Shown here piece after piece: positions 47,542-59,641 of a stretch of DNA of 64,000 nucleotides (position 1 is its first letter; each line of letters opens with the position of its first letter). Position numbers and translations under genes: made by a program. The stretch lies in NCBI GenBank assembly GCA_022592435.1, contig JABYQS010000096.1, positions 1 to 64,000 on the forward strand, read 5' to 3'. The notes under the pieces were generated by a model. It did no database searches. It was not told where the DNA came from and saw only the letters and a program-made list of their open reading frames with translations. The DNA comes from Cerioporus squamosus. Lineage: Eukaryota; Basidiomycota; Agaricomycetes; Polyporales; Polyporaceae.

Positions 47542-49847
47542 TCACAAACCGAGATCTGAAGGACGACCGAGAACTGTTAGACAGACACGAACAGACAGAG
47601 AGGGGACGCGGCGACGAACCTTCCAACAACCTCCGGGTCTCATCTTCACTAATGTTGCGTGTCGCGCGGCGAGCGAGCAGCTTCTCCGTTCTGAACTTCT
47701 CGTACAGCACTTCCTTCGTTCGGATTTTGAGCATCTGCGTCGACGTCGGAGATGAGCAAGGCGAACAACAATCACAAAGGACCCATCCACGTACCTTGAT
47801 ATGTGTCGACATAACCGCCGTCCGCAACGCAGCGAAGTCACAATGCTCGGGGTTGAGCACGTCGACTGTACCCCACCTGAACTTCCGCACAAACACGCCC
47901 TTCAGATCCGCTGGCGGCCCTTGCAGGTACGGGAAATGGCGGAGAGAAGCAGGCGTCGAGGGACTGATGGGGGAGGTGATCATGCTGGATTGTGCGATCG
48001 AATGGGCATGGCCGTCCTCCGAGGGAGCGATCATGGAATCCCTGTGGCTCGCGAGGTCGTCATGGCTTGGAGACGCATGCCCGTTCGTATTTGCTGACAT
48101 AGGGGAGACAACGTTCTTGAGGGCGCGCCGGCGATGGACATGCTCCGGGGTGATCAACGCGAACGGGAGGATCGTGCTCAGATCCGTCTTCGCAACAATG
48201 TGGGCGGAGAATCGAACACTAGCGACGCTCTCCGTATCGTTGACAATCTCCGAGCTAGGGTCTTCCGAGGGAGACAGCTCCGTAATCTCCAGCCGCGACC
48301 TCGACCGAGAGGGCCGACGTGTAAGCCTGGTCGGCCTCAACTTGATGACAGGTCGCGAGGGCCGCTCAGCCTCCCCTTCCTCTGCGGGACCACCAGCCGG
48401 TGACTCCTTCCCGTTCTGGGGAGTGTTGCCGTTGGCATTCCCATTGCTATGTACGCTGTCCTCACTACTTTCGGCATGGTTGTGACCGTTGGCACTAGGG
48501 TGTTCCTCGGCAGGGCTCCTGGGATCGTCCGCAACTGGGCCAAACACGCCAAAGTCCAGGTTCGCGTTACGAAGATCACGACGAATGACCTTCTTGATCG
48601 CAGCGAGTTTCCCATCCGTGAGGGAGTCTGCGCGGGCGATAACGGGGAGGACGTTGGCACGTGCTGACAGACGACGAATGACGCGGATGTCCACAGGGGA
48701 CATCGTCAGGTTGCTGCCTGAGCCGTCTTCTTCATCTTCCGAGTCCGACTCCTCAGACATGGAAGACAGGTCTGGAGGCTTGTAGGAGATGGTGGTCTCC
48801 GAGCGCACCTTCGTGGGCAAGGAGGATTGCGCACGTCGCGCAGACTCCGTTACGATCGACGCGGGATCAATCATGTAGATACACCTGGAGCAGATGTCAG
48901 TGGTTGCACGCCACATATATCAAGCTCACTGACAAGTGAATGTGTTGGTCTCCCTTGCTCTGACGGACGACCTTCGATTCCTGGGCACAAAGTTAGCATC
49001 CCTGCCGTAATAGAAGCAAGGAACATGGAGCTTCGTGACTGTGCGCGAACGTGAATGCGTACCTCACTGAGCGTGTCGGCGAACTGCGCGTCCAGGTACT
49101 TGACGATAGTGTTGACTTGACGTTCAAGCCTGAGCTCATGCCCCTCTTGGAAGTCGAGTCCGGGCGTGTCGATCACGGACAAGAGCAACCTATCATACTT
49201 GCTCTCGCATATCTCCACGCACGCACTCTGAATGGACTCCGTGCGCTTCGCCGTGCCGTGCAGAAAGCGAGCCATTGCCGCCTTCTGGTCAGCGGTGGCG
49301 GTCGGTGAGATGTCCGCTGTATCCAAGATTAGCCGGAGAAGGGACGTCTTGCCCGTGCCTTGCGCGCCAGCAACCTGCAGACCACCAGACCACAACAGCA
49401 ATAACCCCACCAAGTGAGCGAGTGTGCACATGCATTGCTTGCGGTGGCACGCACCATGATATTGAAAGTGGTCGGATTCCTGTTGCGCTTCTGGCTCGGG
49501 CGGTGGCGTCCCTGCAGGGAGGTCTTGCGCGTCTCGAATGCAGAGGGTGGCGGATGCGTGAGGTAGAGAGACGCGATGGGTGGACCAGTGGAACTATCTG
49601 TGGCTTTACCTGGAGACGACCATGGTTTATGGAACGGTACGGGTTGGGCTACGTCCGCAGAGAAGGAGGTCTTGGCTGCACCGCGCGGCGGAGGGGCTTC
49701 CTGCGGCAACTGGGAAAGGTCGACTAGGTTGCTAGGCCATGGTATGCCCTGCGCGGAGAGCTCAGGCAGAGATGGGGACGTGCGGATGAACGGGGGACCG
49801 TTGTGGTCCTCGTCGGCCTTTTTGGGCTTGCGACGGAAGCTGAACAT
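47542..49847 (-). CDS. Divergent septin-like GTPase A
   Basis: Start MFSFRRKPKKADEDHNGPP at ATG 49847. A Pro/Ser-rich N-terminus leads to a septin-type G domain: G1 MVAGAQGTGKTSLLRLI, G3 LLLSVIDTPGLDFQEG, the septin block QHIHLCIYMIDP, and SPVDIRVIRRLSARANVLPV with G4 IARADSL. A long low-complexity insertion (acidic SEESDSEDEEDGSGS, then Asn/Ser/Pro-rich) splits the domain before PYLQGPPADLKGVFVRKFRW, GTVDVLNPEHCDFAALR and TKEVLYEKFRTEKLLARRAT. The last junction (LLE joined to DLGL, stop 47542-47544) closes the protein neatly. Classical septins polymerise at necks and septa; the disordered insert and the lack of a C-terminal coiled coil make this a divergent relative. Paralogue of septin-like B 2.6 kb upstream on the same strand. 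Confidence 0.8.
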
Positions 49848-51017
49848 GGTGCGACGTCGGGGAGGAGGAGGAGGAGGAGATGGTGGTGGGTATCAGAGAG
49901 GCGAGGAAGGTTCGGATGGGGGAAAGGAGCGGCGCGAGAGAGGAGGAGACGAGAGCGACCAGCGACGACCAGCGGAATATGTGCATGCGCGATAGATCAA
50001 AGCACCTGCGGGTTGCAAAGCCAAGTTGCAAAGCCTGCGCAATGGTGGCCGTCGCGCTTTGTTCAGTGCTGTCCCGCGCTGCCCGCTGAGTCTGGGTCGT
50101 CTTTGTCCTTATTTGGCGTTCGCACCGGACCCAGCTTAAACTGCGGGGTCCGAATTCCCGCTTCTCTCCCACGCATCTAGAGTCCGTCTGGCCGGCAGTT
50201 AACCCCCTAGTGGTCCACAGTCGTCGCCGGATGGCGAACTGTCTCAGGAGATATGAGCGCAAGGTACCGTGGACAGTTTATGGGTGCCCGGGAGGCAAGA
50301 TACAAGGCGACAGCGAGCTCAGCACATGGAAGAGGGCGAAGGAGCGATGAACGCGCTGCAGACGACGCTGCACGTATATATGTAGTTGCGCGATGTACTC
50401 AGGGGCCCACGTCGACACTTCACCGGGTGACCATCGAACGTATCGTACAGGAAAGGTAACAAGATGCCCAGATAAGGAAGGCGTCGGGAGCCCGACACTC
50501 CACCGAAATGGAAGACAGGGGCGCCGGGCGACGATCGCGATCCTGCTACTCGGGCACGGCACAGGCAGCAGACGGACGCTTTGCTAGCGGGTTCTGAGCA
50601 ACTACTACTCGGCAGAGTGGGAAGTGGAGCTGGAGCGAGAGAGGCGGGGAGAGGCTAGAGCTATAGTACACGGTTCCAAAGCACGCACAACAATCCAAAG
50701 ACCCAGAACAAAATCAGCAGTAGCACTATATGAGACGAGGGAGACAAGATAGGAAGGAGAGACGACAGAGATGGGAGATGGGAGCTTCAAAGCCTCAGAT
50801 ACGAATATGTCACTGCTCTGTGGGGTGGGGGAATGCTATGTCGTGCCGGGGAATCAAACAAGAACGGGAAATACGATCATACGCGCGCGCGTTTTCTACC
50901 AACCGAGACGAACGGATCACGGTCCCTTGCCTGGAAATATGGAGAGAAAGAGGAGGAGTGTACGCTGTGTCTGTCCGCGCCCTCGGGATCGAGGGCATAT
51001 CTTCGCGCCGCAGGGAG
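49848..51017. other. Region upstream of septin-like gene A
   Basis: About 1.2 kb between the stop of the double Zn-cluster protein and the start of septin-like A. A GGA-repeat tract (49860-49880) lies just upstream of the start. No gene recognised. Confidence 0.45.
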
Positions 51018-52389
51018 TCACTGGACGTTGAGTACGGCGATGCTGGGCGCACTCAACTCCATCCCGAGACGCATTTTCTTCGCCGGATGCTGCATCATGT
51101 CCGTGTCGAGGGCGCTGAGCGGCCGGACGATCGCCGACTCGCCGACGCTGGGCGTGCTCAGCGTCACGGACGCGACCGGGGACGAGCGCGACGACGTCGA
51201 CGCGGACACGTCGGGCGGCGACGCGCCCGCGCCGCTGCTGTTGCTCTTCGACCGCGCCTTCGTCGGATCATTGACGTAGTTGCACCGCAGGGATCGACGC
51301 GAACAGCTGCTGCACGTGGGATGGGCGCCGTCGCACCTCGTCTTCCGGGCTGCGTGTGGGGGATGATCAGCCACCGTTGTTCTGTTCTGCACTGCTACGG
51401 ATGGATGTGATCTGCGACGTACCTCGGCAGAAGTTGCAAGCAACGATCTTTGATCCACTTCGTCCACCGCGACTGGAAGTAGAGCCCGATGCCGCCGAAG
51501 ACGTTCGTCGGCGTGAGACCGATTCTGCCTCCTTGAATGATACGAGCGAGACACCGTCGTCCTGCGGTCCGGGAGGCGCAGAAAGCGTGGTAATGGGAGG
51601 CAGCTCCGTGTGCATGGATTGCATGCGAGAACCGTCGGTATGTTGCACCCCGAATTCTGTTGTGGTCGTGATCGGGGCAAGGGTGGCCGAACCCTCCTCG
51701 CGTGGCTCGACCGCCGTGCTCAGGGGTGGAAGGGTGTCCGTGAGAAGCATGCTCACGTTCGAGCTTCTTCGGGAGTGCGGAGCGGACGACGACAGGTCGG
51801 GGGAGTGCGACGGGTGGTCGAGGTCGGCCGTCCCGTCTTCGATGCTGTCACCCTCGCTATCGCTGCCGTATTGTTTCCGCTGCTTGCCAGAGTTGCGGCG
51901 CTTGTTACTCGCGGTGTAGTCGCACGGGTTCGAACGTTTGAAGCACTGCCCGCATGCCGGTCTGCCGCCGTCGCACTTGAGCTTCCGCGCTGCGCCCAAG
52001 TCAGTGTGAGAGCGCGGCGACGTGGACAATAAGGGCGGGACTTACAGCGGCAGAAGTTGCAGGCAACCGTTATCTTTTTCGCTCGTTGACGTTGTGACCC
52101 TGCGGGGGGAAGACGGTGTCAGCATCCCGTCTCCAGGAGCAATACACGAGCAGCGGTCGCAACACAGACAGTCCGCGTGACGAACGATCCCGGCGACAAG
52201 GGAGGAGGAAAGCGACTGACTTGAGGAAATTGTCGTCTTCGGCGAGAGCTCTTGCATCGCCGCAGAGAGAACCTGCGCGGACAGCGGCTCGCCATTCGCG
52301 ATGGCTGAACGCGGCACGTGCATATGGCCGTTCCCGTTGGCATGCGGTGGAGCGGTGTCTATCGCGAGGACAGGGCGGGAGTCGCGCAT
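51018..52389 (-). CDS. Protein with two Zn(II)2Cys6 clusters
   Basis: Putative nuclear DNA-binding regulator. The minimal start is ATG 52389 (MRDSRPVLAIDTAPPHANGN), but the frame is open further upstream into septin-like B. Cluster 1: RAKKITVACNFCR joined by an intron to SRKLKCDGGRPACGQCFKRS-NPCDY. Cluster 2, about 150 residues later: KIVACNFCR / ARKTRCDGAHPTCSSCSRRS-LRCNY. Each has all six cysteines in CX2CX6C...CX2CX6C order, and each is split by an intron at the same codon and phase, pointing to duplication. The linker is Ser/Asp rich. The tail SASTSSRSSPVASVTLSTP continues to LSAPSIAVLNVQ, stop 51018-51020. No fungal_trans domain follows. The second cluster is the closest in-gene relative of the first and of the cluster at 57611-59641. 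Confidence 0.8.
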
Positions 52390-52449
52390 AGGCGGCAGGC
52401 GGTTTACTGGCGCAGGCTGCGGGCGGACGGCGACAGGCGGTGCGGGCTG

Positions 52450-54478
52450 CACCTCCGACCTGAACTTCACAAAGAGGTACTCTCGCGTGTACTTTTGTAG
52501 TGTCTGCGGACCGAGTTGAGGTGGTCAGTACGTTGTACGCTAGCCGGATGTCGAGAATAGTCTGTACCTCCATGTGATGAAAGATGGCACCACGAAGATG
52601 AAGGAACTCGCAATGGCTCGCGTCCATGACGTCTAGCGATCCCCAGCGGTAATTCCTCACAAACTTGCCGGGGGCCACTTTTGATGTCGAGTGGCTTTTG
52701 GGGGTGATGTGATTGGAAGGAGTGTATTGGTGTACTAGCTCGTGACGAGACAGTGGAGCTCTGGTCACTCCGTCGCTGTGCGAATAGATATCAGGTGAAA
52801 TGAGAGAGAACGGTAGCCGCAGCAGTGTCGGCGTAATCGGTGTTGAGGGTGGTGAGTTGTTGGACCCGTTGAGGTGCTTCATGAAGCCGTTCTCGGACTT
52901 GTTCTTGACGGCCTTCGATTCCAGCTGGGCATACAGAGGGATGTCCAGGTCGAAGATGCCGAAGCCTATACCTGCTTCTGCAAGGTCGCGGCGTATGGCC
53001 ATCTTCACAGCTGTGAGCCGCTCGGTGGTCAGAGTGTCTGCTCGAGCTACTACAGGTAGGACGTTGACGCGTGCCGAGAGTCGGCGAATGGCGGAGATGT
53101 CGGAGGCGGGGAGGATGGGCCGGCACAGCATGGGGTTGTTGGTGACTGGAGGCTCGAGGATGACAGGCTCGGGCTCGTGGGTGGAAAGACTGTTCGTACG
53201 TGCACGAGGTACAAGTGGTACTGGTGGTGCAGGTACGCACGGTGGTACTATGTGATCGGGGTCGAGGAAGTAAATGCATCTGTACGACACAGCAATGATG
53301 AGCACAACATCCACAAGGTCTTACTAGACGTCAAAGAGAATGCGAACAAGTAGCAGTCAACATGCAGGAGAGACAGATGAAACCGCACTATCACAGGCAG
53401 TTCACCTGACGATAGCGAGACAAACTCAAAATCAAACCCTAACAGAGCGAGGTTCGCATGGCTGTCCGAGACATCCACAAACACCGCGCGCCCCTGCAGA
53501 CTCGGGATCACGAGCGGCGAGGCTCCTACGCACGTTTCCGCATACGAAGCTACCTCATTCACTAACGACACAGCATGGAGCAGCATGCTGGCCACGCCTA
53601 GGCACTCCGGGACGGAGTCCGCCATTACTCAGGCTTCTTTCAGGGGTGCTGGGGTACTCGATCACCATGCGCCCTGCTTGTTGCACCACCCGAAGAGCAA
53701 CGTGGCGGGGCAGCCTTCGACCGGGGTGCCCCGTCTTGCACCAGGCAGAATTCGTCGCAGCAGTACTCAACGTACGCCGGGCGAACAGGGAGACAGAGCG
53801 GCGAAACGGCGGATATCAACACAGAGCGATAGTGGCGCACCCCATGCTGGCACGGCCCTCCGAGGCCATTCCCCGGGGCTCGCGTGGAACGGGGAGCACG
53901 GAGTCCGTAAGCGCCCATGTTAGCCGACGCGATCAGAGGCCTCCGTCGACTCCGGTGCGCGCGGGGTAACGCGCGACAAACTCCGCCACGTCTCGTGCAT
54001 CGGAGGGCAGAAGGGGCGACTCGACACGCAGGCTGGAAGAGAGAGAAGGGGGACGTACAGGTGTACAAGGTGGCCGCCTGTCTGCGCTTTGCGTTCCTGG
54101 GACGCGACGCGACAGGGTCAGGTCAATATGGGCGCTTGGGAGCGGAGCGCTACTCACATCCTCGAGAGTTTCGCCCAGCCGTGCCTCGACGTGTCGGAGG
54201 ATCTCCTGCAGCGCGCGCTGCGACGAGGCGTCGTCCTCGAAGTCCAGGGAGGGGGTGTCGATGAGTGTCAGGTTCAGGGGGTGTTCCTCGTCGGCCTCGT
54301 CAGGCGCCAGGTCAATGTCGACTGACACGGTCCGGACGTGCGAGGTATGGCCGCTGCAGCCCTGGACAAACTTGGCGACGGACGCGAGCTGGTCGCGCGT
54401 CACGGTGGAGGCGACGCTGTTCGTGTCGAGGAGGAGCCGCAGGAAGGACGTCTTGCCCGTGCGGCGGCCAGCGACCAT
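52450..54478 (-). CDS. Divergent septin-like GTPase B (both ends uncertain)
   Basis: Paralogue of septin-like A. The first certain exon contains YTLMVAGRRTGKTSFLRLL (G1 with Ala in place of the first Gly), then LNLTLIDTPSLDFEDDAS (G3 DTPG reads DTPS) and LQEILRHVEARLGETLED. The next clear exon begins about 870 bp further on with CIYFLDPDHIVPP, RPILPASDISAIRRLSARVN, VLPVVARADTLTTERL, KFVRNYRWGSLDVMDASHCE and ETLQKYTREYLFVKFRSEV. In A the matching gap is bridged by one 16-residue exon, so B has either a very long intron or an insertion/decay. The frame is open upstream of the ATG at 54478, so the true start may be earlier. Downstream it runs without a stop into the Zn-cluster protein. Altered G1 and G3 suggest weak or no GTPase activity. 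Confidence 0.65.
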
Positions 54479-57400
54479 GAGTGTGTATCCGGGGTGTCCT
54501 CGGCTGGCATCCTGTCGGCGCGGGGTGGGCGGCTGGAGCAGCGGGGGTGAGCGTGCTTGCCGTTCATGTGCTGGCGGTCGTAGGCGTGTCGCTCATGGTC
54601 GACGTCGGGGCGCCGATGACGGTGGTCGAGGTGGTCCATGAGTGGAGGAGAGAAAGGACGGCGGAGGGGATACGGTGCGGATGTGCGGGGATGGGGGCGT
54701 TCGAGAACGCATACAACCATCAGCAAGGTGCCGGCGCCGAGGTAGCCGCTCGCTCAGGCCCAGCGATCCGAACCGAATCCAGTGCCCTTCTTCTGGCCAA
54801 TCCCCGTCGGAGGCCCCCTTCCGCCCTATCAACCGGGCCCGCTTCCGACCCAAACGCTGTCTCACCTCCATTATTCCGTCGCGGGTCAATCGCGATCAGA
54901 ACACCGACCATTCAGTACTTAGTGCTCAGTCCACAGACTGCCTGCACGGGCAAGGCTCGGGAGACTTGGACCAGCCCAGCCAGGAGTCAGAACGTCTGCG
55001 CATGCCCAACTCTGCCAGGCCTTCCTTCAGAACATCACTCGGCACGTATCCGACCGCAGTGGCGCCCGAGGTATGGTCATCGACGTTCTGACCGCGGCCT
55101 AGCCTCTCATAGCTGAACCTGCCGCGAGGAGATCACGAACTGGGGTGCCAATGCCATGCCGGTTGACATGATGCACGGACATTGTGTTGCAAGGTGAGTC
55201 GCCTTGCCTCAGGAGCCGTCGGGCGGCCAAGAGGACTCTCGGTGCCAGAGGCCAAAGGCTAACGGGGCTCCGGAAGCCTCGCACGGCGTGGACTGCGAAC
55301 GGAGTCGAAGTCGAGAACAGAAGAGGGTTCCGGAGCAAATATTGGGCGCGCGATCATCGTGTCGGTCCATGACGCTCGTCCTCTGAAGGTTCCTACCTCT
55401 GCGGAGCCAGGAGATTCCCTTGAGATCACGTACCGCCGGTCATGCCGGCAGCTATTCATTCAGAGACGTTTACTGGGCACGTCCGCTGCAGTTCTCCCTT
55501 CTCCCTTCAAGCACATGACTGTCTCCCCGAGAGGTCTCGTGTCTGTGGTCACTACGGAGCACTCATCGATGACCTGGAGCAAACCATACACGTCCGCGCA
55601 GCGTCGGATTCCTGGACACTCTCTCCACAACCTTCGGGCTTCTGTGGGAGCGAGGGGGGAATAGAACGGCGGCTCGGGGAAACGTGGACGCGATAGCGTT
55701 AGCCTCTGATGCACATTGAATGTAAGTGCTATTCGTGTTGGGAGAGACAGAGCATGCTCACGCAGGTGAGTGCGGGAACCTCCTGGGCATGTGCGCGGAA
55801 CTCGGGCTGAGGTTTAACGTTTACAGTGTTCCTCCATGTCTGGCTGAAGATTGCCAAATAGGGACACCATGGCCCGTGAGGGAGGCACACTGTCGCGCTA
55901 GACATATGAGACCGACCCTTAGCCATAGGAATACGCAAGGTGAGTGTTTCGAATCAGTCACATCGGGTATACTTAAGAAGGTATTATTTATCTCGCTCCT
56001 TCCTTTTGGTTTGATTATGTTCAGCGATGAGCCGTTGGGTATCATTCGTGCGGCCAAAGGATCTGAATGACCTCCGTGCGACCAGGTTTACCGAGCAAGC
56101 GGTGCCGTCCTGTCAGGGCCACAGCAACATATCTCTGGCGTAGCCTCTTACGGTGGGCTCGACCCACAACATTTCGCAGCTCATCCCGCTCTCCCTCGCC
56201 ATGTCTGTCAGACATCCCCGCGGCCTCACTCTCAAGAAGCAGCACGGCTTCGTTCGAGACCTGAGACGGCGACTTGAAGGTACCAGTGCCATTCGCAGGA
56301 TACTTCACCGGCCAACCTGCCTGCAAGTCCGTGGCACACATAAGCGAACGTGCGTCGTCTCCTGTACCGAAGCAAATCCAAGGTTGATGCTCAATACCAG
56401 CACGTTCGGGGTCTCTCGACAGAACGGACGCGGATCCGAAGTCCCATGGGACCTGCTCTCAAGAGCACACGACGGCCCTCAGATACGACGAGGAACAATT
56501 CTAACACGTTACACGGTGGGAAGGCCTTGGGTTCCAGACCCGGGAGATGCCACAGCGGGACCCAGGGTAGAGCCTATCTCGGTCAACAAGTCAATGCCAG
56601 TGTCGTCGTGCGTGGACGAACCCATGGAATTCTTTTGCGTATCCCTTCGGATGTATGTCCGCGGTATGTGACTTTTGGATCCGAGTACGCCTCATGTTCG
56701 TTGATTCAAATCTCAGTCCATCGGGTTCGGGATATGCTGGATACAGTCTTCAAGCAGCGCCCTATACATGGGTTGGCCTCGGAGAGGCTGATATGTAAAC
56801 TTTGACATTCTGCCACCCGTGCACAAGGACGAGCGTTTTCTGGTCGCCCGTGCTTTTTCTGGTTTCGCATGAAGAGTCTTGCTGCAGTATCAGGTACTCA
56901 ATGCCTGCATGAGAGGCAAACGCAAATGCGCCCAAGTTTCCCCGAGCTGATCTAAACTTACTGCGCTTGGCGTGAGGTGGGCGTGTGCACGAACCTTGAC
57001 CTTCCGAAGGACATGTGCGTTCGGGTGGATGCTCCGAGAGGTGGGTAGGATATGGCATGAAACGAGAGTGCGCATCTCGAACAGACTCGAAGGCAACTCA
57101 CTGACCAGGACATGAGGCCCGTGATGTCAACCGCACCCATGCAGCGACCTCGATGCGACGGTCTTCGTCTTCGCCTTCTGCGCTGCTGGCTGGAATGATT
57201 ACGATGCATTAAGTTCTAGATGTCTACGGTAGCTGAGCTATACCGGGGGTACACTAGTAGCATAAGCTAGCACTTAGTCTGGTCACAGTATCTGTAGGAT
57301 AGATCGAATTTAACATAGACGTCTGTCGGGAGAGAGAGACACACGTCGGACTCGGAGCACGGTCCGCGACGGAGATACGGATGAGAACGAGAAGGGGTGG

Positions 57401-57610
57401 CGCGGGATTCGAAGGAGAGTCGGCGCGTGTCCAACTGTCAGAGTTACCCGGTAACGGCGAAGGCCATGGGAAATGAACCCGTCGTGGGCTGGTCCAGGCT
57501 GAGAAGCTGCGGCCACAGAAGCGAAGCCCCGGTCAGCGTCATCCCACGCATCCATCTCCAGCGCCATCTGCTCACCTCATGTGCGGGGCCTGCACCGACG
57601 ACTCGTGCGC
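54479..57610. other. 3.1-kb region without an assignable gene
   Basis: Upstream of septin-like B. Frames of 80-210 codons exist on both strands (for example 56153-56671 + and 56762-57058 -), but none shows a recognisable motif and none joins its neighbours convincingly. The 5' part of septin-like B may lie in 54479-54640 (SDTPTTAST-like frame). Confidence 0.35.
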
Positions 57611-59641
57611 TCACGGCGGGGGATCCTCAGGCTGTCCTGGCCGCGGCTGGCGATAGAACTCCTCGAGCTCGTCGTAGTCGATGACGTCGCGGTCGGTGTA
57701 TGCACTCTCCTCGGACTCGGGCACGGACGGGGCTGACGACGTGGTCGAGTGGACGCTCTCGGACTGGCGACTCGGACCGGGACGCGCGGCGTAGTGGGAT
57801 ATTGGGTCCACGGAGGCTGGGGGGTATGACGATGAGGGCGACGGCGGACGGTAAGCGAACCCAGGGTAGGTGGGCACTGGCCCGGTCAGTTGTGGTTCAA
57901 ACGCCGCCGAGGGACCCGGGGCTGGTGCAGCTTCTGCAGGACCCGCGATCTCGGGCGTGTGCGTAGCCTCCGCGCGCCCCGTCGCTTCTCTTGCACGCCC
58001 GCCTGCTGTCGAGCGCCCCGCTTCTGCTCCGCTACCACCACCCGCTCCTGCACCAGCCCTGCGTCCTCGTCGCTTGGTGCTGCCCGCCCCCCTGGGTGTC
58101 TTGCCGGGGCCGCGACGCTTAGGTTGCTGCTCGTACGTGCACGGGTTGCCGCGCTTCGTGCAGTTCGCACACGAAGGCTTCTGGCCATCGCAGCGCAGCT
58201 TTCGGGCTACCGTACCGGAGGAAGACGTCAGCGCGGAACTTGAGACTGACGGCACGGGCGGATGGTCCAGATCGCACGACCGGGACCTGTCCGTCACCAT
58301 GCAGTAGCAGGTAAGTCACTCACCTCGGCAGAAATGACAGGCAATCAGCGTCTTCTTCGACTTCGGCGCATGCGCGAGCTCCGAGCTCTCAGAGCTCCCA
58401 CTCTCCTTGTCCTTCTCTCCGCGCGTCCGTCGTGTCCGTTTGCCCGGGGCAACGGTAGCCGTCGCAGGCTCGGGCTGCGCAGCCGGTTCCTGTGGTTCAA
58501 TCGTCGTGGTGTCGGCCGCGATGCTCGGCGGGTCTGCTGCGGACGCTGGGGAGGCAGCGGCCGCTGTGGGTCCTGGCTCGTTCGCAGGCGACAGGACGGT
58601 CGCGCGGAGAGGGAGGAGCGTCGAGACATGGTATGCAGTCGAGCCAACGGCGACAGGGAAGTTGTCGGTCAAAGAGGAAGAGGGGCTCCCGCGGGCGCCC
58701 TGAGGCACACGTCGCGGAGAAGACCCGCGTTCAGACGGGGGTATGGGGGCGGGGCGGGAAGCCTGCTGAATCGGTTCCGATCCTTCAGCGGGGAAACCAG
58801 CGGACGGCGCCCGAGGAGTGCTGCCCGATTCTGCTGTTCGGCTCGCGTTCACGTCTAACTCTTCTCAACGCAAAGCAGAATACTCACCGCGTGTGGTATC
58901 GCCCGATCCGTGCCGGAGTCGGGATTCGGGAGTCGTCCCAGGTGGGAAGGCCGCCTCCTGCGGCGGCGCTGTCGCCCGCGATTGGTGTGGCTGGGCCCGG
59001 CGGCGGCGCCGCTGTGGCTCCTCCCGAGTGCGCGAGGGCCCGGCGACGGGAGAGGCTGGCGAGTGGCTGGCTGGTCGCGGTGGAGGTTGCGGAAAAAACT
59101 GCGGCGGGACCTCTCCCCTATCTGCAGTGGCTACCTGAGGAGACTCCCCAGAAGCGCGCGGCGGCGGCCAGGAGATTGGAGGCAGCGGCGGCCCAGGAGG
59201 TGGTATAGAGTAAGTCGCTGGATATGTGGGCATTGACGCATAGTATGCAGGGTCAGATCGGAGGACGCCTCGCGGCGGCGGCGGAGGGGGGACAGTGAGA
59301 GCGGGCGACGGAGCGGGACCCAGATCGCGACTGACCGTCCCTGGCGCAGGAGAGATTCTCTGTGACCCCGCGCTCTCGCCGCTCACTGTCGCCTCGTCGA
59401 AGACTGCCTGCGTCAGGATCGTCGGCGGGAGCAACTCGGGCGGGGCTGATGGAATCGGATGCGCGGGAACGGAGGGCGCGGGCCTCCAAGGATCCTCTCC
59501 CCTGTCCGGCGACGCCCTGCTCTCGCCCTCTTGCGTCGTACTCCTCCGCAATTGTGAAGGGCCGGGAACCATGAAGCGGTGGAGGCTGCTCGGAAGCGAG
59601 CTCTGTCGGTGTGGCGGGCGTCCGCGCCCTTGACGGTCCAT
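57611..59641 (-). CDS. Zn(II)2Cys6 transcription factor, Pro-rich
   Basis: Start MDRQGRGRPPHRQSSLPSSL at ATG 59641. A first exon of about 260 codons is Pro/Ser/Gln rich (TYPATYSIPPPGPPLPPIS). A second, Ala/Pro/Glu rich, ends with the N-terminal half of the cluster, KSKKTLIACHFCR. After an intron the cluster finishes ARKLRCDGQKPSCANCTKRG-NPCTYE followed by the basic linker QQPKRRGPGKTPRG. The tail is Gly/Ala then Ser/Tyr rich and ends EEFYRQPRPGQPEDPPP, stop 57611-57613. All six Cys are present. The intron splits the cluster at the same codon and phase as in both clusters of the protein at 51018-52389. No fungal_trans domain is visible. Probably a nuclear regulator; target unknown. Confidence 0.8.

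Noticed and set aside
53340..53969. 209-codon plus-strand frame inside the septin-like B gap
   Set aside because: No motif and low-information composition; could not be supported as an inserted gene.
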